Source: Fibrella forsythiae
GTDB taxonomy: Bacteria > Bacteroidota > Bacteroidia > Cytophagales > Spirosomataceae
Length of the DNA: 64,000 nt
Direction of reading: 5' to 3'
Assembly (NCBI RefSeq): GCF_017353175.1
Contig: NZ_JAFMYW010000002.1
Location: forward strand, 124,001-188,000
The translations under genes and the position numbers were made by a program. Within the stretch, counting starts at the first letter, position 1. Each line of letters begins with the position of its first letter. Positions 50,620-60,191 of this stretch are shown one piece after another. Below the pieces are notes generated by a model. The model was given only the letters and a program-made list of their open reading frames with translations. It was not told the origin of the DNA and did not search any database.

Positions 50620-51927
50620 ATGGCATCAGTACACGCAATACCTTCCCTGGATGAGCAGTTCGAATTTACTGCAGAGTCAAAACGGCGTTTGCTCATCGGC
50701 GGAGCCGTTGGCGTAGCGTTAGTTGTTCTCGGCGCCGTTCTGCTATCAGCGGGTGTCGGCGAACACGCACATGAAGCAGTTCAGGGCCATGGCTTAAGTG
50801 AAGGGCATGAAGGTGCCCATGAACACTACAAATGGACTACCCGGTTATGGGCTAATATTTGGGTTAACAGCATTTACTTTACGGGTATCGCTGTGGCAGG
50901 CATGTTTTTCATGTCGTACAACTATTTGGCTCAAGCTGGCTGGTCGTCAGTAATTAAACGTGTACCTGAGGCAATGCCAGCTTTCTTGCCTGTAACGGGC
51001 ATCATCATGTTGGGTGTCTTCTTAATCGCTGGTCATGATTTATTTCACTGGACGCACGAAGGACTTTACGATAAGGCTAGTCCTGAATATGATCCGATCA
51101 TTGCGGGCAAGCACAGCTTTCTGAATACCCCATTTTTCCTGGTTCGGATGGCTTTCTATTTTATATCGTGGTACATGCTCTGGCGTGTACTTCGGAATCT
51201 GTCACTTCAGGAAGACTTATATGGTGGTACCGAGTATTACTATAAAAGCATGAAATATGGTACAGCTTTCCTGATTGTGTTTGCTGTTACCTCGTCAACC
51301 GCCGCTTGGGACCTGATCATGTCAATCGATACACATTGGTTTAGCACCATGTTTGGCTGGTATACCTTGGCTAGCTGGCATGTTGCCGGTCTGGCTACGA
51401 TGACACTAACGGTTGTAATGCTCAAAGAGCAGGGTTACTTGAAAGCTGTGAATCACAGTCACTTGCACGATCTTGGTAAATTTGTTTTTGCATTCAGCAT
51501 TTTCTGGACGTATGTATGGTTTGCTCAGTTTATGCTGATTTATTATGCAAACCTTCCCGAAGAAACGATTTATTACCGCGAGCGTTTCAGTGGTCATGGT
51601 GGAATATTCTTAGCCCCATTTTGGGTGAATGTTGTATTAAACTTTGTCTTCCCGTTCCTCGTTCTAATGACACGGGATGCGAAGCGTACAACTATCTTGT
51701 TGAAGGTCGCCTGTTGGGGTGTTCTGATCGGTCATTACTTCGATTTTTATATGAACATCATGCCAGGTACAGTAGGTGATCATGCTGGTTTCGGACCTAT
51801 TGAGTTTGGTATGATTTTGATTTTCGCCTGTGCGTTTATCTGGTCGGTGTCGACTCAATTGACGAAAGCCAATTTGATTGCCAAGAATCACCCATTATTA
51901 GAAGAAGCATTGCATCACGACATTTAG
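50620..51927 (+). CDS. actF: Alternative complex III subunit ActF (NrfD/PsrC-like)
   Basis: 435 residues from ATG 50620 (MASVHAIPSLDEQ); nine earlier codons in frame are in the spacer. About ten membrane helices, a His-rich periplasmic loop near the N-terminus (GVGEHAHEAVQGHG, EGAHEHYKW) and helices such as WTTRLWANIWVNSIYFTGIA and SIDTHWFSTMFGWYTLASWH. It is the second PsrC-like membrane core of ACIII, paralogous to ActC. The gene is followed 22 bp later by coxB, confirming that the complex is wired to the oxidase in this organism. Confidence 0.95.
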   Translation: MASVHAIPSLDEQFEFTAESKRRLLIGGAVGVALVVLGAVLLSAGVGEHAHEAVQGHGLSEGHEGAHEHYKWTTRLWANIWVNSIYFTGIAVAGMFFMSYNYLAQAGWSSVIKRVPEAMPAFLPVTGIIMLGVFLIAGHDLFHWTHEGLYDKASPEYDPIIAGKHSFLNTPFFLVRMAFYFISWYMLWRVLRNLSLQEDLYGGTEYYYKSMKYGTAFLIVFAVTSSTAAWDLIMSIDTHWFSTMFGWYTLASWHVAGLATMTLTVVMLKEQGYLKAVNHSHLHDLGKFVFAFSIFWTYVWFAQFMLIYYANLPEETIYYRERFSGHGGIFLAPFWVNVVLNFVFPFLVLMTRDAKRTTILLKVACWGVLIGHYFDFYMNIMPGTVGDHAGFGPIEFGMILIFACAFIWSVSTQLTKANLIAKNHPLLEEALHHDI

Positions 51928-51949
51928 ACTTTATCTAAATCACACAAGT

Positions 51950-53056
51950 ATGGTTTACATCGTAGGATTATTGTCGCTCGTTTTCCTCGCGCTTGCCTTT
52001 ATGGTTTTCGGTCGTCTGACCAGCGTGATGAAAAGTGTAGGTACGTCAGGGGAGCAAGAAACATACGGAGGTACCAGTAACAAGATTAATGGTGCCATGT
52101 TTATGGTGTTCTTAATCTTAGGTACCATCGCTGCAACCTGGTCATTCATTCACTCAACTCAGTACTTCCTTCCGGAGGCATCGTCAATTCACGGTCGCCG
52201 TACAGACGGGTTGTTTTGGGGATCTATGGCTATTGTTACAGCCTCTGCTCTATTGACAAATATTTTGTTGTTCTACTTCGCTTATAAGTATCAGTATAAG
52301 GACGGAAAACGTGCTACCTATTACCCTGAGAATCATAAGCTGGAATTACTCTGGACAGTGGTGCCAGCAGTTGTTATGGCTATCATGGTATTCACGGGTT
52401 GGAAAGCATGGAGAGACATCATGTCTGAAGCGCCCGAGGGGGCACAGGAAGTGGAGTTGGTAGGTAAGCAGTTCAACTGGATTGCTCGTTATCCAGGAGT
52501 TGATAATAATAAGCTGGGTGCTTTCAATTACAAGTTGATCGATAACAATAATGAGGTTGGTATCGATTATTCAGATGAAGCAGCGTTTGACGATTTTACA
52601 GCTCCAGAACTTCACATTCCAGTGGGCAAACCCGTACTGATTCGGATCAGGGCTCGTGATGTACTTCACAGCGTTTTTATTCCTCACATGCGCGTGAAAA
52701 TGGATGCCGTACCGGGCATGCCAACTCGTTTTTGGTTTCATCCGGATAAAACGACTGAGCAGATGCGTAATGAGACAGGCAATCAGAATTTTAAATACGA
52801 AATTGCTTGTACTGAGATTTGCGGTCGTGGCCACTTCTCAATGAAGATGAATCTCGTTGTGGAGGATCAGGAATCTTGGAACAAGTGGTGTGCAGAGCAA
52901 AAACCGTTGCTCTCATCATTTCCTGAATATGCCTCGCGTATTCCTGCAAGCTTGAAAGCCAAAGCGGCAAAATACCTGCCAACCGTTGGCGCAGATACTA
53001 CGTCAACTGCATCAACAGGTGGGGTTGCTAGTTCAGGTAGTGCTTCATTACGTTAA
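51950..53056 (+). CDS. coxB: Cytochrome c oxidase subunit II
   Basis: 368 residues. Three hydrophobic segments (about 1-20, 48-70, 85-110 and a partial at 135-155) anchor a periplasmic cupredoxin domain with the binuclear CuA site CTEICGRGHFSMKM and the His of DVLHSVFIPHMRV. There is an insert around FNYKLIDNNNEVGIDY and a Ser/Thr/Ala/Gly-rich C-terminal tail; no cytochrome c domain is fused, so the electron carrier must be ActA/ActE or separate. The membrane arrangement is longer than in E. coli-type subunits, as usual for Bacteroidota. Confidence 0.95.
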   Translation: MVYIVGLLSLVFLALAFMVFGRLTSVMKSVGTSGEQETYGGTSNKINGAMFMVFLILGTIAATWSFIHSTQYFLPEASSIHGRRTDGLFWGSMAIVTASALLTNILLFYFAYKYQYKDGKRATYYPENHKLELLWTVVPAVVMAIMVFTGWKAWRDIMSEAPEGAQEVELVGKQFNWIARYPGVDNNKLGAFNYKLIDNNNEVGIDYSDEAAFDDFTAPELHIPVGKPVLIRIRARDVLHSVFIPHMRVKMDAVPGMPTRFWFHPDKTTEQMRNETGNQNFKYEIACTEICGRGHFSMKMNLVVEDQESWNKWCAEQKPLLSSFPEYASRIPASLKAKAAKYLPTVGADTTSTASTGGVASSGSASLR

Positions 53057-53082
53057 TCCTTTAGATCAACAAATCGCTAATA

Positions 53083-54972
53083 ATGGCAACTACAGACGCA
53101 ACTTCAACTGCTAGTGTTCATGTGGCTGAGCATGATCACCATGAGCATTATGAATTGAATTTCTGGCGGAAATATGTTTTCGCAGAAGATCACAAAACCA
53201 TTGCTAAGCAGTATCTGATTACAGGTATTTTCTGGGCAATCATTGGTATCAGTTTCTCCGTAATCTTCAGACTTCAGTTGGGTTTCCCACAAATGAAGCT
53301 TGAGTGGTTACGTCCGATCATCGGGAATTGGATTGAGGAAAGTGGGAAACTTAGCCCAGATTTTTATCTGGCCCTTGTAACAATGCATGGTACCATAATG
53401 GTATTCTTTGTATTAACAGCTGGTCTGAGCGGAACATTTAGTAATTTTCTTATCCCTCTTCAGGTTGGAGCACGTGATATGGCATCCGGCTTCATGAACA
53501 TGTTGTCATACTGGTTCTTTTTTATGGCCAGCTTGCTCATGTTCGTTTCAATTTTCCTTGAAACAGGTCCAGCTGCAGGTGGATGGGTTGTATACCCGCC
53601 ACTTAGTGCTTTGCCACAGGCGCACAAAGGGTCAGAATTGGGAATGACGCTATGGTTGAGCAGCATGGCATTATTCATTGTGTCGCAATTATTGGGTGGC
53701 ATTAACTATATCACTACAGTAATCAATCTGCGTACACGTGGTATGTCATTTAGTAAATTACCACTGACGATTTGGGCGTTCTTTCTGACAGCAGTACTAG
53801 GCCTGATTTCTTTCCCGGTTCTGTTATCTGCAGCCCTTCTACTGATATTTGACCGGAGCTTCGGCACCAGCTTCTTCTTATCAGACATATACATTGCTGG
53901 AGAGGCACTACCTAACGTAGGTGGTAGCCCCATTCTTTTCCAGCACTTGTTCTGGTTCCTTGGCCACCCTGAAGTATATATCGTGATGCTGCCTGCCTTG
54001 GGTATTACTTCAGAGATTATTGCAACCAATTCACGGAAGCCCATTTTTGGTTACCGTGCTATGATTGCATCAATGATGGGTATTGCTTTCTTGGCGTTCA
54101 TCGTGTGGGCCCACCACATGTTTGTAACAGGTATGAATCCATTCCTTGGGTCCGTATTTATGTTCTTGACGCTTATTATTGCTGTACCGTCGGCGGTGAA
54201 GGCGTTCAACTACATTACAACGCTCTGGCGTGGCAACATCCGGTTCACACCAGCCATGTTGTTCTCAATTGGTCTTGTGTCATTTTTTATATCAGGTGGC
54301 GTAACGGGTTTGATCCTTGGCAACGCTGCTCTTGATATTCAGCTACATGATACCTATTTCGTTGTAGCTCACTTCCACCTAGTGATGGGTGCTTCTTCAG
54401 CATTTGGATTATTAGCGGGTGTTTATCACTGGTTCCCCAAAATGTTCGGCCGAATGATGAATGATAAGCTTGGGTACGTTCACTTCTGGCTAACATTCAT
54501 CGGTATCTATTCGGTGTTCTTCCCAATGCACTACATTGGAATCGCTGGATTCCCTCGTCGTTACTATAGCTTTACAAGTAACGATTTCACAAGCAACATT
54601 TTTCAAGACATGAACGCGTTCATTAGTCTTGCTGCTATTGTGACGTTCTCCGCTCAATTCTTATTCCTGTACAACTTTATTCACAGTTTGATTAAGGGTA
54701 AGCGCGCTACTGTAAATCCATGGCAGTCGAACACACTGGAATGGACAACGCCTGTTATTCCGGGGCATGGTAACTGGCCGGGTGAGATTCCTGCTGTATA
54801 CCGTTGGCCGTACGATTACAGCAAGCCAGGTGCCAAGGACGATTTTATTCCACAGAACGTACCTTATTCGCAAACTCCTGAATCCAACCTTCCGCATGAG
54901 AAAGAGTTGATTTCGCTGGAGCAAGCGATTGAAGCACAAAACTTCAATGATCAGTTCAAGCAACCTCATTAA
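53083..54972 (+). CDS. coxA: Cytochrome c oxidase subunit I
   Basis: 629 residues, twelve or more membrane helices. Heme a, heme a3 and CuB ligands are present: HGTIMVFF near 105, FWFLGHPEVYIVMLP with the HPEVY motif (His-Tyr link and the E of the D channel, an A1-type signature), HHMFVTGMNP, and HDTYFVVAHFHLVMG. The family reduces oxygen and pumps protons. The N-terminus is His-rich (VAEHDHHEHYE). The last 26 bases overlap the start of ctaA. Confidence 0.97.
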   Translation: MATTDATSTASVHVAEHDHHEHYELNFWRKYVFAEDHKTIAKQYLITGIFWAIIGISFSVIFRLQLGFPQMKLEWLRPIIGNWIEESGKLSPDFYLALVTMHGTIMVFFVLTAGLSGTFSNFLIPLQVGARDMASGFMNMLSYWFFFMASLLMFVSIFLETGPAAGGWVVYPPLSALPQAHKGSELGMTLWLSSMALFIVSQLLGGINYITTVINLRTRGMSFSKLPLTIWAFFLTAVLGLISFPVLLSAALLLIFDRSFGTSFFLSDIYIAGEALPNVGGSPILFQHLFWFLGHPEVYIVMLPALGITSEIIATNSRKPIFGYRAMIASMMGIAFLAFIVWAHHMFVTGMNPFLGSVFMFLTLIIAVPSAVKAFNYITTLWRGNIRFTPAMLFSIGLVSFFISGGVTGLILGNAALDIQLHDTYFVVAHFHLVMGASSAFGLLAGVYHWFPKMFGRMMNDKLGYVHFWLTFIGIYSVFFPMHYIGIAGFPRRYYSFTSNDFTSNIFQDMNAFISLAAIVTFSAQFLFLYNFIHSLIKGKRATVNPWQSNTLEWTTPVIPGHGNWPGEIPAVYRWPYDYSKPGAKDDFIPQNVPYSQTPESNLPHEKELISLEQAIEAQNFNDQFKQPH

Positions 54973-55984
54973 TGAGCGCTCATTTCGGCGTCTGGCACTT
55001 CTAACAGTTATTGCCGTCTTTCTCCTGATACTGGTGGGAGGCGTGGTTAGGAGTACCGGCGCCGGGATGGGATGCCCAGATTGGCCGAAGTGTTTTGGAC
55101 AATGGGTACCGCCTACTGATGTATCTCAGCTGCCAGCGAACTATCAGGAAATATATAGTCATCGTGGGTACGCTAATACAGAGTTCAACGTAGTTAAAAC
55201 TTGGACTGAGTACTTAAACAGATTGTTAGGGGCTTTAATAGGAGTACTCATATTCTTCACATTTGTAGCATCTGCTATAGCCTACTGGCAGCGTGACCGC
55301 GCCATTGTAGGCTATAGTTTTTTAACGCTACTGCTTGTTGGTTTTCAGGGCTGGTTAGGCGCAAAAGTGGTGTCCAGCGTTTTAGCTGCTTGGCTGATTA
55401 CATTGCATATGCTGCTGGCAATTGTTATCGTTGGCGTGTTACTATATATAGTGGCACGTACCCAAGTGCAATCAAAAAAAATCCAGCCTTTTCGGTTATC
55501 TAAAGCCACTAGCAGGTGGTTACTGATAAGCTCAGGATTATTGCTCGTTCAAATTCTTCTAGGAACGCAAGTAAGAGAGACAGTGGATGAGGTTGCTGAC
55601 CGGCTTGGTGATGTACAAAGACTCCGCTGGGTATCGCAACTGGATCTTCGATTTTATATCCATCGCAGCTTTTCATTAGTTGTATTAGTCAGTCAACTAG
55701 CATGGATTGTACCAATAGCGAAAGCGGCAGGTAATAGTTTACTTGTTAAGCGATTGGCAACAGCAATAGGTTGTCTGTTGCTGGTTGAAATAGCTACGGG
55801 GGTTATCATGGCTTATTTTGCAATACCAGCATGGGCGCAACCTGTTCACCTTACGTTGGCAGTAGTGTCATTAGGAATTCAATTTGTAGTAATCCTGTTC
55901 TCATATAAGGATATGCTCATGAAAGGCATACCGGAACTATCACCATTACCTTTTGATAAGTCTGGTTCAGTAACCACATTATGA
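54947..55984 (+). CDS. ctaA: Heme A synthase (COX15/CtaA)
   Basis: 345 residues from ATG 54947, overlapping coxA by 26 bases; an upstream TTG (54929) in frame is less likely. Eight membrane helices are expected, and conserved features are GGVVRSTGAGMGCPDWPKCFG (the Cys-containing loop), the SHRGYANTEF/EYLNRLLGALIG helix and HLTLAVV near the end. It hydroxylates heme O to heme A for the oxidase. The stop overlaps ctaB as ATGA, so the two are translationally coupled. Confidence 0.94.
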   Translation: MISSSNLINERSFRRLALLTVIAVFLLILVGGVVRSTGAGMGCPDWPKCFGQWVPPTDVSQLPANYQEIYSHRGYANTEFNVVKTWTEYLNRLLGALIGVLIFFTFVASAIAYWQRDRAIVGYSFLTLLLVGFQGWLGAKVVSSVLAAWLITLHMLLAIVIVGVLLYIVARTQVQSKKIQPFRLSKATSRWLLISSGLLLVQILLGTQVRETVDEVADRLGDVQRLRWVSQLDLRFYIHRSFSLVVLVSQLAWIVPIAKAAGNSLLVKRLATAIGCLLLVEIATGVIMAYFAIPAWAQPVHLTLAVVSLGIQFVVILFSYKDMLMKGIPELSPLPFDKSGSVTTL

Positions 55985-56886
55985 ATTCATCCATAGAGCA
56001 GCCTATTACAACGCCCGCCAGTAAACCCAATAGGGCGTCATGGCGAGACTATCTTGCTCTGACCAAGTTGAGATTATCATTACTTGTTGGGTTCTCGGCT
56101 GTACTTGGCTATTTAATGGCAGCAAGTCGTCCTTACTCAATTAGCCAGATTGTTTTATTCACTGTGAGTGGCCTATTTATAACAGGGGCAGCAAATGCAG
56201 TCAATCAAGTTCTTGAGGTCGAGTTCGACCGGTTGATGAAGCGTACGGGTAGCAGGCCGCTTCCAACGGGACGAATCAGTAAAGAACGTGCTATTCTTTT
56301 CGTTGCGGTTCTCTTGTTTCTAGGGCTATTTATTCAAACACTTTGGTTTAATCCATTGACGGCAGGCATCTCATTTGTTTCTTTCCTGCTTTATGGATTC
56401 GTATATACTCCTTTGAAACGTGTTGGGTCAATCGCCGTTTATGTTGGCGCCTTACCTGGTGGACTTCCACCACTAATTGGCTGGGTAGCCGTTACGGGAA
56501 CCATTACAAATGAAGCCTTATGGCTATTCGCTGTTCAGTTTATCTGGCAGTTCACTCATTTTTGGGCCGTAGCCTGGGTGCTGGATGATGATTATGCAAA
56601 GGCGGGATTCAAATTATTACCTCTAAAACGGCCTGCCACGGCACAGACTGCTTTAGTTATTTTGAGCTTCACAGTATGGCTACTACCACTTGGAGCGATG
56701 CCTTTTTATTGGGGATACATCGGTAGCATATCAGCGTGTGTTGCTGTAGTATCAGCGCTTCTCTTATTGTGGCTCAATATAGGCTTAGTCAGAAAGCCTG
56801 AGATAGCCACGGCGAAACGTCTCATGTTTGCCGCGTTTGCCTACCTACCAGTTGTACAAATCGCGTTTGTTTTAGATCGTGTTTAG
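55981..56886 (+). CDS. ctaB: Protoheme IX farnesyltransferase (heme O synthase)
   Basis: 301 residues. Transfers farnesyl diphosphate to heme b to make heme O, the step before CtaA. The UbiA-type prenyltransferase motif is NQVLEVEFDRLMKRTGSRPLP (about 77-97, with the Asp-rich DRLMKRT metal site), with the second Asp-rich loop near WVLDDDYAKAGFKLLP. About eight membrane helices. The ATG overlaps ctaA by 4 bases; the first subunit III gene starts one base past its stop. Confidence 0.95.
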   Translation: MNSSIEQPITTPASKPNRASWRDYLALTKLRLSLLVGFSAVLGYLMAASRPYSISQIVLFTVSGLFITGAANAVNQVLEVEFDRLMKRTGSRPLPTGRISKERAILFVAVLLFLGLFIQTLWFNPLTAGISFVSFLLYGFVYTPLKRVGSIAVYVGALPGGLPPLIGWVAVTGTITNEALWLFAVQFIWQFTHFWAVAWVLDDDYAKAGFKLLPLKRPATAQTALVILSFTVWLLPLGAMPFYWGYIGSISACVAVVSALLLLWLNIGLVRKPEIATAKRLMFAAFAYLPVVQIAFVLDRV

Positions 56887-56887
56887 C

Positions 56888-57481
56888 ATGAAAGAAGAAA
56901 CCGAAGAAATAAAATGGCTCGAAGAGGAGCCTGAAGAGACACTATCCGTAAATCCACGGAAATTCATTCTCTGGCTGTTTATTGTAAGTATTCTGATGCT
57001 GTTTGCCTCATTCACAAGTGCATACCTTGTGCGGCGTGCAGAAGGTAACTGGCTTGAGTTTACGGTTCCGGCAATTTTCGGATACAGTACAGTTGTGTTA
57101 GTTGTGAGTAGTCTAACAATGCACTGGGCTTACTTGGCTGCTAAAAAAGACAATTTCAACGCGCTAAGGATAGCTATATCTATTACTTTTGCACTTGGGA
57201 TGATATTCCTGTACATGCAGTTTCAGGGATGGGTTGAGCTAGTGCGAAACAACGTCTACTTCGTTGGTAACCCAGCTGGATCGTTCATATATGTTTTCAC
57301 AGGCATGCATGCATTCCACCTTATTTCTGGCTTAATAGTGTTAGTGTTTGCCCTTGTGGCAGCTTTTAAATTACGAATACATGCGAAATCACTTGAGCAG
57401 GTTCAGGTGGCATCGACATATTGGCATTTTCTGGACGTACTCTGGATCTACCTGTATTTCTTTTTACTTTATTTCCATTAA
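56888..57481 (+). CDS. Cytochrome c oxidase subunit III family protein (short form)
   Basis: 197 residues from ATG 56888. Acidic N-terminus (KEETEEIKWLEEEPEE), then five membrane helices with the COX3 C-terminal pattern GSFIYVFTGMHAFHLISGL and STYWHFLDVLWIYLYFF. It lacks the first two helices of bovine-type subunit III. It is one of two adjacent subunit III genes; the other starts 16 bp downstream. Whether both enter the same oxidase or one replaces the other is not known from sequence. Confidence 0.9.
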   Translation: MKEETEEIKWLEEEPEETLSVNPRKFILWLFIVSILMLFASFTSAYLVRRAEGNWLEFTVPAIFGYSTVVLVVSSLTMHWAYLAAKKDNFNALRIAISITFALGMIFLYMQFQGWVELVRNNVYFVGNPAGSFIYVFTGMHAFHLISGLIVLVFALVAAFKLRIHAKSLEQVQVASTYWHFLDVLWIYLYFFLLYFH

Positions 57482-57496
57482 TCAGCTCACGGACGC

Positions 57497-58279
57497 ATGG
57501 CGGCTACAGCAACAACTGACGAGTCAGTAGTATTTGATAAGAAAGCCTGGATGGGTGGCGTCGAACCCATGAATGTCAGCTATGGTAAACTGATGATGTG
57601 GTTTTTCCTCATCTCAGATACATTTACCTTTTCTGCATTATTAGTCACGTATGGCCTGATCCGCTACAGCTATCCAGCGTATGATCCAGCTATTCATGGT
57701 ACTCCGTTCCACTTCTCAAATATATATTGGCCTATTCCAGACCATGTATTCAACGCTTTTCCCTTTTTCCACGGCTCTAACCTGCCCCTGATCTTTGTGG
57801 GGCTGATGACCTTTATTCTGATATTTTCGTCGGTAACGATGGTATTAGCTGTAGAAGCTGGACACCGCCGCGACCGCCGGGACGTAGAGAAATACATGCT
57901 ATGGACAATCTTGGGAGGGTTAGCTTTCTTAAGTAGTCAAGCATGGGAATGGTCACACTTTATTCACGGCACCGAGGAAGGAAATACGGTACGTGAACTG
58001 GTTGGAGGTCAATGGCTGGAACGTACTATCTTCGGGGCAAACTTGACAGAGAATCAGTATGGTCCACCCGCTTTCGCTGACTTGTTCTTCTTCATTACTG
58101 GTTTCCACGGAACGCACGTATTCTCAGGGGTGATATTGAACATCCTCATATTTTATCGGACGGCAACGGGCATGTATGACCGTCGTGGTCATTATGAAAT
58201 GGTAGAAAAAGTAGGTCTTTACTGGCACTTTGTAGATCTGGTCTGGGTATTCGTATTCACATTCTTCTACCTCGTTTAA
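57497..58279 (+). CDS. coxC: Cytochrome c oxidase subunit III
   Basis: 260 residues with about six membrane helices and a long periplasmic insert (YDPAIHGTPFHFSNIYWPIPD). Conserved motifs are ISDTFTFSALLVTYGLI, SSQAWEWSHFIHGTEEGN (the SQAWEW version of the family's E-containing helix) and GFHGTHVFSGVILN, ending GLYWHFVDLVWVFVFTFFYL. It supports the proton uptake and stability of subunit I. It follows the short subunit III gene by 16 bp. Confidence 0.92.
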   Translation: MAATATTDESVVFDKKAWMGGVEPMNVSYGKLMMWFFLISDTFTFSALLVTYGLIRYSYPAYDPAIHGTPFHFSNIYWPIPDHVFNAFPFFHGSNLPLIFVGLMTFILIFSSVTMVLAVEAGHRRDRRDVEKYMLWTILGGLAFLSSQAWEWSHFIHGTEEGNTVRELVGGQWLERTIFGANLTENQYGPPAFADLFFFITGFHGTHVFSGVILNILIFYRTATGMYDRRGHYEMVEKVGLYWHFVDLVWVFVFTFFYLV

Positions 58280-58300
58280 TCGCTCTTTCCTCTTTCGACA

Positions 58301-58633
58301 ATGGCAAATACACCATACACCGACAATCACGGCGGAACCGATGTAGCTCCACCACCTGCCAATACCAAACTTATCTGGCGCACATTCATCATTCTCTGCG
58401 TCATAACTGCATTTGAGTTTTTAATTGCTTTCACTATGCCTGCCGGCCACCTACGAGTTGCTATTTTCGTAGGTATGACAATCGTCAAGGCATTCTACAT
58501 CGTGGCTGAGTTCATGCACTTGAAACACGAAGTGAAAAGCCTGATTTGGGCCATTTTGCTACCAATCATTTTTATAATCTGGTTACTCATCGCCCTTATG
58601 TACGAAGGTGGCTCGATTTTCCAATTGAGATAA
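58301..58633 (+). CDS. coxD: Cytochrome c oxidase subunit IV family protein (caa3 type)
   Basis: 110 residues with three membrane helices (about 28-48, 52-72, 85-105). The region AGHLRVAIFVGMTIVKAFYIV and AEFMHLKHEVKSLIW matches the prokaryotic subunit IV pattern. It is a small stabilising subunit with no cofactor. It begins 21 bp after coxC and ends 3 bp before the SCO gene. Confidence 0.9.
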   Translation: MANTPYTDNHGGTDVAPPPANTKLIWRTFIILCVITAFEFLIAFTMPAGHLRVAIFVGMTIVKAFYIVAEFMHLKHEVKSLIWAILLPIIFIIWLLIALMYEGGSIFQLR

Positions 58634-58636
58634 CAA

Positions 58637-59350
58637 ATGAATACATACCGCAAGGCCGGGACTCTCCTCTTAACGTTGATAGTCCCGGCTTTTGCGTACA
58701 TAATGCTTAGAGCCTGTACGCAAAACCATTACGCGCTGCCACGTTATATCCCTGTTATCGACTCAACACGGGGCGAACCAGTTATGAAGACTATAATAGA
58801 TAAAAATGGTCAGAAAAGAGAAGATACATTGTTCAGACACGTACCTGGCTTTTCCTTAATCGATCAGGATAGCCAGGCAGTTGATCAGGCAATCATAAAG
58901 GGGAAAATCCATGTTGCTGACTTCTTCTTTACCCGATGTGGAACGATATGCCCTAAGATACAGCTAAGCCTTAGCCGTGTTCAGGAAATATTTAAAGAGC
59001 GCAATGACCTGATCTTCCTGTCTTATTCAGTTGATCCGGAAAATGATACGCCGGCGAAACTGAAAGCCTATGCCAACAAAGTGGGAGCTAAGGCGGATAT
59101 GTGGTATTTTCTGACAGGCGACAAGGCTCAGATTTATAAGTTGGCACAACGGGGCTATTTTTTACCCGTTGTTGATCACGGTGTTAGCTACGGTGCGCCT
59201 GACGAAACTTTTATCCATAGCGAAAAGTTGGTTTTAGTAGATAAGGAAGGAATTATCCGGGGATTCTATGACGGAACGGACAAGAAAGACGTTGAACGCC
59301 TCATTGTTGAAATACGGGTATTACTGGATATCTATAGCAAGCAAACGTAA
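58637..59350 (+). CDS. SCO-family copper chaperone
   Basis: 237 residues. N-terminal membrane anchor (about 7-25), then a thioredoxin-like domain with the copper-binding CxxxC (Cys101, Cys105 in FTRCGTICPK) and His194 (TFIHSEKLVLVD). It inserts copper into the CuA site of CoxB. The gene lies directly behind the oxidase genes, which fits. The ATG (58637) is 3 bp after coxD's stop. Confidence 0.93.
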   Translation: MNTYRKAGTLLLTLIVPAFAYIMLRACTQNHYALPRYIPVIDSTRGEPVMKTIIDKNGQKREDTLFRHVPGFSLIDQDSQAVDQAIIKGKIHVADFFFTRCGTICPKIQLSLSRVQEIFKERNDLIFLSYSVDPENDTPAKLKAYANKVGAKADMWYFLTGDKAQIYKLAQRGYFLPVVDHGVSYGAPDETFIHSEKLVLVDKEGIIRGFYDGTDKKDVERLIVEIRVLLDIYSKQT

Positions 59351-59353
59351 CAG

Positions 59354-59899
59354 ATGGAAGTCACCACACTTGTTGGGAAAGAGAAGAATGCCAACCGGGT
59401 CATCAATGTTGTGTCAATAGTCATCCCGGTTGTTGTGGCTTTGATACTAGGCATACGCCAGAAGTTCGATCTAGGCAGTTGGACAACGTACCTGCCGCAC
59501 ATTAACGGTGTTATAAATTCACTGACCTCAGTATTATTGTTAGTTGGTTATTACTTCATTCGTCAAAAGAACGTGGCCGCACATCGAGCTGTGATGTTGG
59601 CCGCTTTCACCCTGGGATCACTTTTTCTGATTGGTTATGTCCTCTACCATATTTCAAATGAATCGACTTCATTTGGGGGCGAGGGGTGGATTAGGCCCGT
59701 ATATTATTTTTTATTAATCTCGCACATTGCCTTGTCGGTGGTTGTGTTGTGGTTTGTCTTACGGGCTGTCTATTTTGCGTTAACCAAGCAATTCGAGTTG
59801 CACAAGAAAATGACACGCTGGGCATTCCCCATCTGGTTGTACGTAAGTACTACGGGGGTAATTGTTTATTTGCTGATCAAACCGTATTACACGCATTAA
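59354..59899 (+). CDS. DUF420 family membrane protein
   Basis: 181 residues, five membrane helices. Typical DUF420 stretches are YLPHINGVINSLTSVLLLVGYYFIR (histidine-containing) and LHKKMTRWAFPIWLYVSTTG near the end. The family always sits beside oxidase genes and is thought to assist assembly, without experimental proof known to me. It starts 3 bp after SCO. Confidence 0.88.
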   Translation: MEVTTLVGKEKNANRVINVVSIVIPVVVALILGIRQKFDLGSWTTYLPHINGVINSLTSVLLLVGYYFIRQKNVAAHRAVMLAAFTLGSLFLIGYVLYHISNESTSFGGEGWIRPVYYFLLISHIALSVVVLWFVLRAVYFALTKQFELHKKMTRWAFPIWLYVSTTGVIVYLLIKPYYTH

Positions 59900-59915
59900 A
59901 ACAGGGAAATGATAC

Positions 59916-60191
59916 ATGAATAAATGGACATGGATTTTTGTTGCGGTGTTGTACATCTGCGCCGGAACAGACGTATTGGCCCAATGTGCAATGTGCCGCG
60001 CCACGGTGGAAAGCACTGTTAGTAATGGGCGTAGCGTGGTAGCTTCCGATTTGAATTTTGGTATTTTATATCTCCTGGCAGCCCCCTACTTAATCGTGGC
60101 TACAATCAGTTATCTCTGGTATCGTGCCAGTAAAAAAGAACATGCCCAACGTATCAAAATTTCAAGCCGTGTCCGAGGGGCTATGTCCTAA
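59916..60191 (+). CDS. Small membrane protein with a CAMC motif
   Basis: 91 residues. A signal-like first helix (WTWIFVAVLYICAGTDVLA), then QCAMCRATVES (Cys pair, possibly redox or metal-binding) and a second helix (NFGILYLLAAPYLIVATISYLWY) with a basic tail. Similar short proteins accompany oxidase clusters in Cytophagales and Flavobacteria. Its role is unknown. It overlaps the next gene by 50 bases in another frame, so the pair is likely co-translated. Confidence 0.8.
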   Translation: MNKWTWIFVAVLYICAGTDVLAQCAMCRATVESTVSNGRSVVASDLNFGILYLLAAPYLIVATISYLWYRASKKEHAQRIKISSRVRGAMS

